From NCBI GenBank assembly GCA_023260735.1, contig JALQUL010000320.1:1-6960 (forward strand): a stretch of 6,960 bases of DNA, read 5' to 3'. Positions 1 through 5,650 of this stretch are shown piece by piece. The translations under genes were made by a program, and so were the position numbers. Position 1 is the stretch's first letter, and each line of letters begins with the position of its first letter. The notes beneath the pieces were generated by a model that saw only the letters and a program-made list of their open reading frames with translations, was not told where the DNA came from and did no database searches. Source of the stretch: Limnohabitans sp. (GTDB taxonomy: Bacteria > Pseudomonadota > Gammaproteobacteria > Burkholderiales > Burkholderiaceae_C).

Positions 1-2
1 TA

Positions 3-137
3 CAAGACAGCACCATTAGTTATGGATTCTTAGAAAACCTTGGTATGCAAGACTCAAGCCTCTATGACCGAGTCATCAATATACCACCCATTCCTAGGGC
101 CGATTGGTGTGAGCAATTTAAAAAGCCTAAAACCTGA
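3..137 (+). CDS. C-terminal end of an unidentified protein (5' end outside window)
   Basis: One frame stays open from base 3 to a TGA at 135-137 and gives 44 residues; the other two + frames stop within the first 35 bases. The peptide contains GFLENLGM, then LYDRVINIPPIPRADW and a basic end (FKKPKT). It reads like the soluble tail of a real protein: there is no membrane segment, and aromatic and proline residues look conserved in style. I do not recognise the family and assign no function. It converges on the minus-strand rhodanese lipoprotein, whose stop lies 74 bases away. Confidence is limited because only the tail is visible. Confidence 0.5.
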   Translation, partial: QDSTISYGFLENLGMQDSSLYDRVINIPPIPRADWCEQFKKPKT

Positions 138-155
138 CATCCCTCGTTCGCGACA

Positions 156-205
156 GCCTCTCAAGGGTGAGGCATTACGCCCTAGCTAAGAAAAAGGCTA
201 GGCCT
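156..205. terminator. Convergent intergenic hairpins, weak terminator candidate
   Basis: Between two convergent genes there are two small inverted repeats: GCCTC (156-160) with GAGGC (169-173), and CCTAGC (181-186) with GCTAGG (197-202). Neither is followed by a T-run on the + strand. Read on the minus strand, a short AGGC/GCCT stem (195-205) is followed by five T (the A-run at 191-195), so a weak terminator for the rhodanese lipoprotein gene is possible. The stems are short, so this rests on position as much as on structure. Confidence 0.3.
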
Positions 206-211
206 GAATAT

Positions 212-616
212 TCAAGGCTTGGTCATTGGCCACGATCTGCGGCGCCATTCGCTCATGCCTCCTTGCACCCATTTCACATTTTGGTAGCCATTCTCTTTTA
301 AGATTTGTTGCGCTTTAGGTGATCTGTTTTGTGTATTACAAATTAATAAAATAGTTTTATCAGAAGACTTTGGAATTTCATTGAATCTTTGAGCGAATTG
401 GCTCAAAGGCAATAATTGCATACCTGCTGCGACGCCTCTTTGATGTTCTTCGGTTTCACGAACATCAATCACTAGGGCTGATTTAGCCTCCAACATTTCT
501 TTTGCTTGCTCTAGGCTAACTGACTCATTAGCATCTTGACTAGAAAAACAGGCGGTTAATAAAACACCAGCAAACAGGCTCAATAAAGTGGTTTTTAATT
601 GACTCAAAATACTCAT
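212..616 (-). CDS. Rhodanese-domain lipoprotein (single-domain sulfurtransferase)
   Basis: The product is 134 residues. Residues 1-23 are a lipoprotein signal peptide: Lys8, a hydrophobic core, and the lipobox LTAC with Cys23 as the predicted lipidated residue. The +2 residue is Phe, not Asp, which by the usual rule favours the outer membrane. One rhodanese domain follows: VIDVRETEEH (about 49-58), the active-site loop CNTQNRS with catalytic Cys93, and the closing GGMSEW. By family it should move sulfane sulfur or act as a persulfide or redox protein in the periplasm; the substrate is unknown. In the loop, Gln replaces the Gly common in CxxGNRS. The start is set at 616, not the in-frame ATG 15 bases upstream, because GGAG lies 5 bases before 616 and the signal peptide then begins normally. 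A second rhodanese gene is divergent to it across a 366-base spacer. Confidence 0.85.
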   Translation of the reverse strand: MSILSQLKTTLLSLFAGVLLTACFSSQDANESVSLEQAKEMLEAKSALVIDVRETEEHQRGVAAGMQLLPLSQFAQRFNEIPKSSDKTILLICNTQNRSPKAQQILKENGYQNVKWVQGGMSEWRRRSWPMTKP

Positions 617-620
617 TTTT

Positions 621-625
621 TCTCC
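621..625 (-). promoter_or_regulatory. Shine-Dalgarno that fixes the rhodanese lipoprotein start
   Basis: On the minus strand GGAGA lies 5 bases before the ATG at 616-614. The alternative in-frame ATG at 631-629 has no comparable site, and its own codons contain this one. This decides the start in favour of MSILSQ. Confidence 0.7.
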
Positions 626-665
626 ATCCAATTAAGGAAACTCTGTAAAACTCACCATCATTCGG

Positions 666-694
666 TACATACACCGATTAAAAACCTTCATCAA
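666..694 (-). promoter_or_regulatory. Possible sigma70 promoter for the rhodanese lipoprotein
   Basis: Read on the minus strand, TTGATG (694-689) is followed after exactly 17 bases by TATGTA (671-666), about 50 bases upstream of the chosen start. The -35 matches consensus at 4 of 6 positions and the -10 at 3 of 6, so the call depends mainly on spacing and location. Confidence 0.3.
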
Positions 695-862
695 TGCAAA
701 GGGCTCTTTGAATGGTAATAGGCATTCTTTTTATCCTTTATTTTAAAATCCATATCAATTATTATGATTAAAAACCAAAGACATAGACCTTCCAAAACTG
801 TGGCATGAATGCGTTTAAGAGTGATGAAATGCAATATTTAGCCCCTTAAGGGATATTCAATT

Positions 863-880
863 GCCCTCAAAGGGCTTTTT
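863..880 (+). terminator. Rho-independent terminator-like hairpin without an upstream gene
   Basis: GCCCT (863-867), a CAA loop and AGGGC (871-875) are followed directly by TTTTT (876-880), so the polarity is rightward. The nearby palindrome CCCTTAAGGG (843-852) could compete for the same AGGGC arm. No gene reads into it from the left: the previous gene is on the other strand. It may end a small RNA, be the leftover of a lost gene, or attenuate transcription into the downstream rhodanese. Confidence 0.45.
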
Positions 881-912
881 ATTGCCAACCTATGCAAAAT
901 GAATTGTTTGAT

Positions 913-918
913 TATAAT
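913..918 (+). promoter_or_regulatory. Candidate -10 box for the rhodanese/methyltransferase operon
   Basis: TATAAT matches the consensus perfectly and lies 65 bases before the ATG and just after the orphan hairpin. The best-placed -35 is weak (TATGCA, 891-896, 3 of 6, spacer 16), so an activator may be needed or the match may be chance in an AT-rich region. Confidence 0.4.
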
Positions 919-967
919 ATTAGTCGTTACTTATTTATATACAAAACCTTATATTTGATTTTTTCTT

Positions 968-972
968 AGGAA
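968..972 (+). promoter_or_regulatory. Ribosome binding site of the cytosolic rhodanese
   Basis: AGGAA lies 10 bases before the ATG at 983. The spacing is slightly long but in range, and no other in-frame start nearby competes. Confidence 0.5.
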
Positions 973-982
973 ACTTAAGCAT

Positions 983-1363
983 ATGAAAACCCCTCATGAT
1001 TTAGTACAAGCGGCAAAATCCCATACACAAGAAATTAGTCTTGATCAGGCCGAGCAAGCAATTAGCCAAGCAGATGTATTGATTGATGTCCGTGAGGCAG
1101 ATGAATATGCTGTGGCTCATATTCCTGGTGCTGTTCATATGTCTAGAGGTATGTTGGAATTTAAAATTGGGCAACATCCTGTTTTAAGTGCGAGAGACAG
1201 CAAAATTGTTTTGTATTGCAAAACTAGTGGTCGTGCAGCGCTGTGTGCCGCCTCTTTAAAAGAAATGGGTTATTTACAAGTGCAATCAATTGCTGGCGGA
1301 ATAGATGCTTGGATAGCAGCTGGTAAAAATATTGCTCAACCTTCTACTCCCTCTTTTGACTAA
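983..1363 (+). CDS. Cytosolic single-domain rhodanese-like sulfurtransferase
   Basis: The product has 126 residues and no signal peptide or membrane segment. Residues about 18-120 form one rhodanese domain: VLIDVREADEY (32-42), AHIPGAVHMSRG (45-56), and the active-site loop YCKTSGRA with catalytic Cys79, followed by GGIDAW near the C-terminus. The HIPGAV-x-x-SRGMLEF pattern is typical of small proteobacterial rhodanese proteins. The expected role is transfer of sulfane sulfur via a Cys persulfide; acceptor and donor are not evident. The gene is followed after only 5 bases by a methyltransferase, so the two are probably co-transcribed from the promoter near 913. It shares domain architecture with the divergent lipoprotein, but the active-site loops differ (CKTSGRA against CNTQNRS). 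Confidence 0.88.
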   Translation: MKTPHDLVQAAKSHTQEISLDQAEQAISQADVLIDVREADEYAVAHIPGAVHMSRGMLEFKIGQHPVLSARDSKIVLYCKTSGRAALCAASLKEMGYLQVQSIAGGIDAWIAAGKNIAQPSTPSFD

Positions 1364-1368
1364 ACCCT

Positions 1369-1995
1369 ATGACAACTCCATTTACCGATCCAAAAGCCAA
1401 CTGGGAACAACGTTTTGCCACCAAAGAATTTATTTTTGGTGAAGCCGTTAACGAATACCTAAAAGCCAAGAGTCACTTTTTAAAACCGGGCAATGCCTTA
1501 GCCATCGCCGATGGCGAAGGTCGAAATAGTGTATGGTTGGCTAGGCAAGGTTGGCAAGTTGACGCTTTTGATTTTGCTGAAAATGCAGTTGAAAAAGCCA
1601 AGTTACTAGCTCAAAAAAATCAAGTCAAAGTTAATTTTACTTGTTCTGATTGGCAATCTTTTGATTGGAAAACAGAACACTACGATAATGTTGTGGGCAT
1701 ATTTTTTCAGTTTGTAAACCCAGCTGACCGGGCCTTATTATTTGCCAAAATGCATGCCTGTTTAAAACCAGGTGGCTGTATGTTGATTCAGGGTTACACA
1801 GCCGAGCAACTCACTTTTAACACAGGTGGTCCGGGTATGCTGAGTCATATGTATGACCAAGACCTAATGAAACAACTTTTGCCAGGCTATGAGTTCTTCG
1901 ATTTAAGCACTTACACCGCTGAAATTAATGAGGGCAAAGCGCATAAAGGTATGTCGGGCTTATTGGGTTTAGTAGCGATTAAACCATTGAAATAA
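1369..1995 (+). CDS. Class I SAM-dependent methyltransferase (TehB-like fold)
   Basis: The 208-residue protein has the SAM-binding signature ALAIADGEGRNSVWLA (43-58; motif I with DGEGRN), an acidic motif II region DAFDFAENAVEKAK (65-78), SDW (93-95) and the post-motif LKPGGCMLIQGYTAEQL (132-148). The C-terminal GGP and INEGKAHKG stretches fit a widespread group of small cytosolic methyltransferases similar to TehB and thiopurine methyltransferase; the substrate is unknown. The ATG lies 5 bases after the rhodanese stop without a good Shine-Dalgarno, which suggests translational coupling. Its partner is a sulfurtransferase, so a sulfur- or chalcogen-containing substrate is conceivable, but that is only inference. 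The last 27 bases overlap the convergent helicase gene, and its likely terminator lies inside that gene (2047-2084). Confidence 0.85.
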   Translation: MTTPFTDPKANWEQRFATKEFIFGEAVNEYLKAKSHFLKPGNALAIADGEGRNSVWLARQGWQVDAFDFAENAVEKAKLLAQKNQVKVNFTCSDWQSFDWKTEHYDNVVGIFFQFVNPADRALLFAKMHACLKPGGCMLIQGYTAEQLTFNTGGPGMLSHMYDQDLMKQLLPGYEFFDLSTYTAEINEGKAHKGMSGLLGLVAIKPLK

Positions 1996-3813
1996 GACCG
2001 CAAATAATAGTAAACTCATAAAGCCCATTACAATAACCCCTATTGGCGATGCCCAAAATACAAGCTGGGCATTGATTATTTTTTCACAATAGCACTTACT
2101 ACTGTTAGGGCTTTGCAAAAAGTGCGAATCCACATTTTGCTTATTGTTTATTTTTAAGGTATCACGGCTAGTGCTAATAATTGGACTTGGCTTGTTGATT
2201 AACACAGAAGTGTTTTTAGCCTCTGCATTTTGCCTATTTTGCTCTGGTTCTGACTTAGCTTGCATAAAAGCGGTTGGCGAAAAACTATCTTGATGCAACT
2301 CAAAAAATCGGGCACTCCATTCGGGAATTTGTAAGGCTATTTTGGCTCTGGTAGCGGCTACATACAAAAGCCTAATTTCTTCAGCTGCCATCCAATAATT
2401 TTGCCCATTTGGGCCCTTTATTTCTATTTCCTTATTTAGGGTATTGTTAGTGGCGTTAGATGATACGGTTGGCGTTACTTCGGTAGCTAACTTGGGGGCA
2501 AAAAAATCATCATCTAACATGACTTTATCCCACTCGCGCCCTTTCGATTTATGGGCGGTTGATAAAATTAAATCGGCCTGCGTTTCATCTTCACAAGTGT
2601 GCTCTAGGGCTTTTAAAATACTGACCTCGCCGTGCTGTTCTACTAATTTAGTCAGCTTGAGTAAATGTTCACCCTCTAGTCGCTCGGTAAATAGTTGTAC
2701 TTGATGCCAACTATTAAACCCGAAAAATTCAGGATGAGTAGCGGATTGATCTCGTTTGAGTAATGACACATCATTTAATAACCAACGCAACTCTTGTACG
2801 CCACCTACTAAATAAGGCTTGCGCCCTATGGACAAGCTTGCCAATAAATGGGCTACGGTAGAAGCATTTGAACGCGATAAAATGGCTTGTGGTTGTTGGC
2901 AGCCTATGTGACTTTTCACTCGAGGATTGCCCAATAACTCTATTTGTGGATCAAATAATTGCAAAATTTGAGTGGCATGTTCAGCAATGGCAGTGCCAAA
3001 TCGAAAAGATTGTGACAACATGACTTGGGCTTGGGTTTGGATTTTTTCCATGGCATTAATTGCACCACGCCATTGGTAAATTTGCTGGTAGCGGTCTCCT
3101 ACATAAACGACTTGGCAACTTTGTTGTTGTAAAACTTTTAATAAAGCAGGATTAGAGTCTTGTGCTTCATCAAGCATGAGGTAGTCGGCTTGTATAGGAG
3201 GCGCAGTGAGGGTCCAGTATTTAAAATAACCATCGTGGCCTAATGGGACCGACTCATCTAAGGGGTCTATCATGCGTTGCCATAAATTTTCTGCAATCAC
3301 GGACACTGCTTGTTGTAATTGCAACTGAAAAGCGGAGCTTAATGTTTGAAAAGCACCTAATAAGGGCACCATAGGTGCAGAAATTTGCGAGACTTCTGAC
3401 TGAGTAAATTGCCGTATGGTTTCGCTAGCCATAAAAGCCAACTGCCTTGCACTTAAATTGTTTTTTGAGCTAAGCGATAAAGACTTTAATTGCAAACATT
3501 GCACAATTGCGTTGGCATTCAGTTTGGCTGTTAACTGGTGGGTACTAAAACCTTTTTTAGCAATAGCTGAATAGGCCAATGAATGACTGGTTCTAGCTTT
3601 GACTCGTGCAGGAAATTGCTTAGCTGCTTCTTCGGCTATGGTTTTATTAAACGCTAAATAAATACCTTTACCTTTGTGATGCTCGGCCATTAATTGCAAA
3701 GTAGAGGTTTTACCACTACCAGCTAAAGCATTGACTTTTAAAGAGTTTCTCGTCAAAAATGCCTGTAAAGCCTGCTCTTGCTGATGGGTAGGAGATATTT
3801 TTTTAGCACTCAT
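1969..3813 (-). CDS. FBH1-like UvrD/Rep superfamily 1 DNA helicase with hydrophobic C-terminal tail
   Basis: The 614-residue protein carries every SF1A helicase motif: Q-motif glutamines (11-12), Walker A AGSGKTST (31-38, Lys35), motif Ia YLAFNKTIAEEA (52-63), SHSLAY (76-81), Walker B DEAQD (215-219), motif III GDRYQQIYQWRG (239-250), motif IV SFRFG (269-273), motif V STAHKSKGREWD (418-429) and motif VI LLYVAATRAK (482-491). The wording of motifs Ia, III, IV and V resembles the FBH1 group, so an ATP-driven 3'-5' DNA helicase, perhaps an anti-recombinase or repair helicase, is expected. After about residue 505 comes a polar Ser/Asn/Gln-rich linker, a CYC pair (584-586 minus one or two), and a strongly hydrophobic stretch (about 584-610) ending FNRY. 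Such a tail is not a feature of UvrD, Rep or FBH1 as I know them. The start at 3813 has only a weak upstream AAAGA. The gene converges on and overlaps the methyltransferase. Confidence 0.88.
   Translation of the reverse strand: MSAKKISPTHQQEQALQAFLTRNSLKVNALAGSGKTSTLQLMAEHHKGKGIYLAFNKTIAEEAAKQFPARVKARTSHSLAYSAIAKKGFSTHQLTAKLNANAIVQCLQLKSLSLSSKNNLSARQLAFMASETIRQFTQSEVSQISAPMVPLLGAFQTLSSAFQLQLQQAVSVIAENLWQRMIDPLDESVPLGHDGYFKYWTLTAPPIQADYLMLDEAQDSNPALLKVLQQQSCQVVYVGDRYQQIYQWRGAINAMEKIQTQAQVMLSQSFRFGTAIAEHATQILQLFDPQIELLGNPRVKSHIGCQQPQAILSRSNASTVAHLLASLSIGRKPYLVGGVQELRWLLNDVSLLKRDQSATHPEFFGFNSWHQVQLFTERLEGEHLLKLTKLVEQHGEVSILKALEHTCEDETQADLILSTAHKSKGREWDKVMLDDDFFAPKLATEVTPTVSSNATNNTLNKEIEIKGPNGQNYWMAAEEIRLLYVAATRAKIALQIPEWSARFFELHQDSFSPTAFMQAKSEPEQNRQNAEAKNTSVLINKPSPIISTSRDTLKINNKQNVDSHFLQSPNSSKCYCEKIINAQLVFWASPIGVIVMGFMSLLLFAVLFQWFNRY
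2047..2084 (+). terminator. Rho-independent terminator of the methyltransferase, inside helicase coding DNA
   Basis: CGATGCCCA (2047-2055) pairs with TGGGCATTG (2066-2074): nine pairs including one G-U, with a 10-base loop. It is followed by ATTATTTTTT (2075-2084). The polarity is rightward, 52 bases after the methyltransferase stop. On the opposite strand the same bases encode part of the helicase hydrophobic tail (around AQLVFWASP). No T-run follows it in the minus direction, so it should serve only the + strand operon. Confidence 0.65.
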
Positions 3814-3924
3814 AGAATCTTTGTGAAGATTGATGTAATTTTGATATTATTTACCATATTTATAATTTTGGGAATTGGCTTAATAAGTTTTTTTGTTTTT
3901 GCCATTTTTCTTTAGAAAAACCAG

Positions 3925-3935
3925 CTTGTCACAAG
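3925..3935. repeat. Short inverted repeat in divergent promoter region
   Basis: CTTGT and ACAAG flank a single C, a perfect 11-base dyad in the spacer between the helicase and serine hydrolase genes. It lies just upstream of the putative -35 at 3941. It could be an operator half-site pair, but a dyad this short can arise by chance. Confidence 0.25.
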
Positions 3936-3940
3936 GGCAC

Positions 3941-3968
3941 ATGACTATTTTGTTTTTAGTTGCATAAT
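3941..3968 (+). promoter_or_regulatory. Possible sigma70 promoter of the serine hydrolase-apaG-thiL operon
   Basis: ATGACT (3941-3946, 4 of 6) and CATAAT (3963-3968, 5 of 6) are separated by 16 bases. Transcription would start near 3975, giving a leader of about 68 bases. The leader would begin in or near the hairpin TCCGA (3973-3977) / TCGGA (3984-3988), which could protect the mRNA 5' end or act as an operator. Confidence 0.4.
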
Positions 3969-4031
3969 GTCAGTCCGAGGTAAGTCGGAAAATACAGTTG
4001 CCACTTGTGTTAATCCATTGTCACATCAATC

Positions 4032-4036
4032 AAGGA
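4032..4036 (+). promoter_or_regulatory. Shine-Dalgarno that fixes the serine hydrolase start
   Basis: AAGGA ends 6 bases before the ATG at 4043. The in-frame ATG at 4037 abuts it directly, and a TTG at 3998 has no such site, so 4043 is the best start. It also places the N-terminal membrane segment right after a short basic leader (ARNSR). Confidence 0.7.
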
Positions 4037-4042
4037 ATGATT

Positions 4043-5239
4043 ATGTCAGCACGAAATAGTCGTTGGAATGTCTTGTTGAAGTCAGTTTTAATATTCATCG
4101 TCTTATTAGTCACTGGACTACAAGTTTCAGGTCACTCCTATTTTTGGAATGCACTGGCACTGACTTATTTAAGTGGGCATAGCACTGCTCATATAGATGA
4201 CGCCAATGATTTTTCGCAAAGAAAAATAGAAGCAGGTAGTCCGCAAGCTTGGCCAAAGGCCAAAAAATACAATCAAATAGAGCTGTCCAACACTAGCCTT
4301 GATTATTTAAATCAATATAAAACAGCTGCATTTTTAGTGGCTCAAAATGGTGAGCTTTTATATGAGCGCTATTTTGCCCCTTACAACGCACAAAGTGCTA
4401 CTAATTCTTTTTCTATGGCAAAAACCGTTACTACCATGCAAGTTGGTATTGCGATACAACAAGGGTTGATTAAAAGCTTTGACGAACCTATTGCCAACTA
4501 CGTTCCTGAATTAAAGCAAGACACATTAGGCAAAACGGCTACTCTTGCACAATTTTCTGCTATGACAGCTGGACTCAATTGGTCAGAAAGTTATAAATTA
4601 CCCTTAAACGAAACTACAGCCCTCTATTACGGTTCAGATGTAAAAAGTGTGGTGCTCAATCGTGGTTTTGAACGCCCACCTGGTAGCGCTTTTGAATATA
4701 GCAGTGGTACTACTCAAGTCTTAGGGATTGCTTTGCAAAACGCCTTACAGGCCAAAAAACCACAAGCCACTATTAGCCAACATTTATCAGAGACACTTTG
4801 GAAACCTTTGGGCATGGAGCAATCTGCCATTTACACCCTAGACCGAGCTGCTGACAAAGGTGGAATGGAACGGGCTTATTGCTGTATTTTTTCTAATGCC
4901 AAAGATTTTGCTAAACTGGGTCAACTCTTATTACAAGATGGCCAATGGCAAGGCAAAACCATTCTAGAGCGTGATTTCGTAGAAAGAATGCGCCAGCCTG
5001 GTTTGTCAGCTAATTACGGTCATTCATTATGGATGGATTGGAAATATCAACATCCTTTTTATTTGCTACAAGGCCATCAAGGCCAATATGTGATTGTGGT
5101 GCCTAAGCAAAAATTAGTGATTGTGCGTCTGGGCCAATTCCGCAATAAAACCATGGGACCAGGCGGGTTAGCACAAGAGATATATGATTATGTGGATGCA
5201 GCCGTGTTAATGGCTAAAAAAGCAGCATCCCAACCTTAA
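4043..5239 (+). CDS. Membrane-anchored serine hydrolase of the beta-lactamase class C / NylB family
   Basis: The protein has 398 residues from the chosen ATG. A basic N-terminus (ARNSR) and one hydrophobic segment (about 10-28) without a lipobox suggest an uncleaved anchor with the domain in the periplasm. The catalytic motifs are all present: SMAK (Ser124 nucleophile, Lys127), YSS (Tyr219-Ser221) and HQG (345-347), the last followed by a beta strand (YVIVVPKQKLVIVRLG). A segment reading NAKDFAKLGQLLLQDGQW is typical of the family that includes 6-aminohexanoate-dimer hydrolase and esterase-type proteins. The family covers esterases, amidases and DD-peptidase-like enzymes, and the substrate cannot be told here; nothing marks it as a resistance beta-lactamase. 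It is first in a tight operon, with apaG 10 bases downstream. A paired Cys-Cys (YCCIF) occurs near residue 290. Confidence 0.85.
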   Translation: MSARNSRWNVLLKSVLIFIVLLVTGLQVSGHSYFWNALALTYLSGHSTAHIDDANDFSQRKIEAGSPQAWPKAKKYNQIELSNTSLDYLNQYKTAAFLVAQNGELLYERYFAPYNAQSATNSFSMAKTVTTMQVGIAIQQGLIKSFDEPIANYVPELKQDTLGKTATLAQFSAMTAGLNWSESYKLPLNETTALYYGSDVKSVVLNRGFERPPGSAFEYSSGTTQVLGIALQNALQAKKPQATISQHLSETLWKPLGMEQSAIYTLDRAADKGGMERAYCCIFSNAKDFAKLGQLLLQDGQWQGKTILERDFVERMRQPGLSANYGHSLWMDWKYQHPFYLLQGHQGQYVIVVPKQKLVIVRLGQFRNKTMGPGGLAQEIYDYVDAAVLMAKKAASQP

Positions 5240-5249
5240 CCTTCCGTTT

Positions 5250-5645
5250 ATGAGCATCTACCAATTTAACATTTCAACTGAACCACAATACCTGTCGGAA
5301 CAATCCAATCCGAGTCATCAGTTATTTTGTTTTGCCTACACCATCACAATTACCAATACAGGCAATGTGGCGGCTCAACTCATCTCTAGGCACTGGCTTA
5401 TTACAGAACACAACAGTGGTCATACACAAGAGGTAAGTGGACTAGGAGTCGTGGGACAACAACCATTACTGCAACCAGGTGAGTCGTTTCAATATACCAG
5501 TGGTTGCAATTTATCTGGTAACACCGGTAGTATGCAAGGTGAGTTCTTTTTTGTAGCGGTAGATGGGCATCGTTTTGAGATCAATATTCCCACTTTTGTT
5601 TTAGAAAGCACAGAAACCCTTGAACCTCCTCGCTATCTGCATTAA
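5250..5645 (+). CDS. apaG: ApaG protein (DUF525)
   Basis: The 131-residue length is normal for ApaG. Family blocks appear in order: YTITITNTG (30-38), RHWLITEHNSG (47-57), the glycine-rich core GVVGQQPLLQPGESFQY (66-82), GSMQGEFFF (93-101) and IPTFVL (113-118). ApaG is a small fibronectin-III-like beta-sandwich protein. It has been linked genetically to cobalt/magnesium tolerance and is often found near apaH, but its biochemical role is unclear. Here it lies between a serine hydrolase and thiL with gaps of 10 and 5 bases and without a clear Shine-Dalgarno, so it probably depends on translational coupling. No apaH or ksgA is in the window. Confidence 0.95.
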   Translation: MSIYQFNISTEPQYLSEQSNPSHQLFCFAYTITITNTGNVAAQLISRHWLITEHNSGHTQEVSGLGVVGQQPLLQPGESFQYTSGCNLSGNTGSMQGEFFFVAVDGHRFEINIPTFVLESTETLEPPRYLH

Positions 5646-5650
5646 ATACA

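Larger units (their letters stand above)
617..982. other. 366-base divergent spacer between two rhodanese genes
   Basis: No convincing gene lies here. The stretch is AT-rich. It holds the leader of the minus-strand lipoprotein gene, a 10-base palindrome (CCCTTAAGGG, 843-852), a terminator-like hairpin at 863-880 facing right, and a consensus -10 box at 913-918 ahead of the + strand rhodanese. A 14-codon ORF (805-849) ends in the palindrome but lacks a clear ribosome binding site. The hairpin has no visible upstream gene, so a short untranslated transcript or a decayed gene within 640-860 is possible. Confidence 0.5.

Noticed and set aside
617..631. Upstream start for the rhodanese lipoprotein (adds MDGEK)
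   Set aside because: Its codons contain the GGAGA site that serves the ATG at 616, and the added acidic residues would spoil the n-region of the signal peptide.
805..849. 14-codon ORF that could be a leader peptide
   Set aside because: No convincing Shine-Dalgarno, no run of one amino acid that would suit attenuation, and an ORF this short is expected by chance.
2444..2704. Open frame of 86 codons on the + strand inside the helicase gene
   Set aside because: It is antisense to helicase motif V and nearby conserved sequence, is Ser/Cys-rich with no domain or ribosome binding site, and looks like a shadow frame.
3998..4042. Upstream starts for the serine hydrolase (TTG at 3998, ATG at 4037)
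   Set aside because: No ribosome binding site at the first, and AAGGA directly abuts the second; the ATG at 4043 has ideal spacing.
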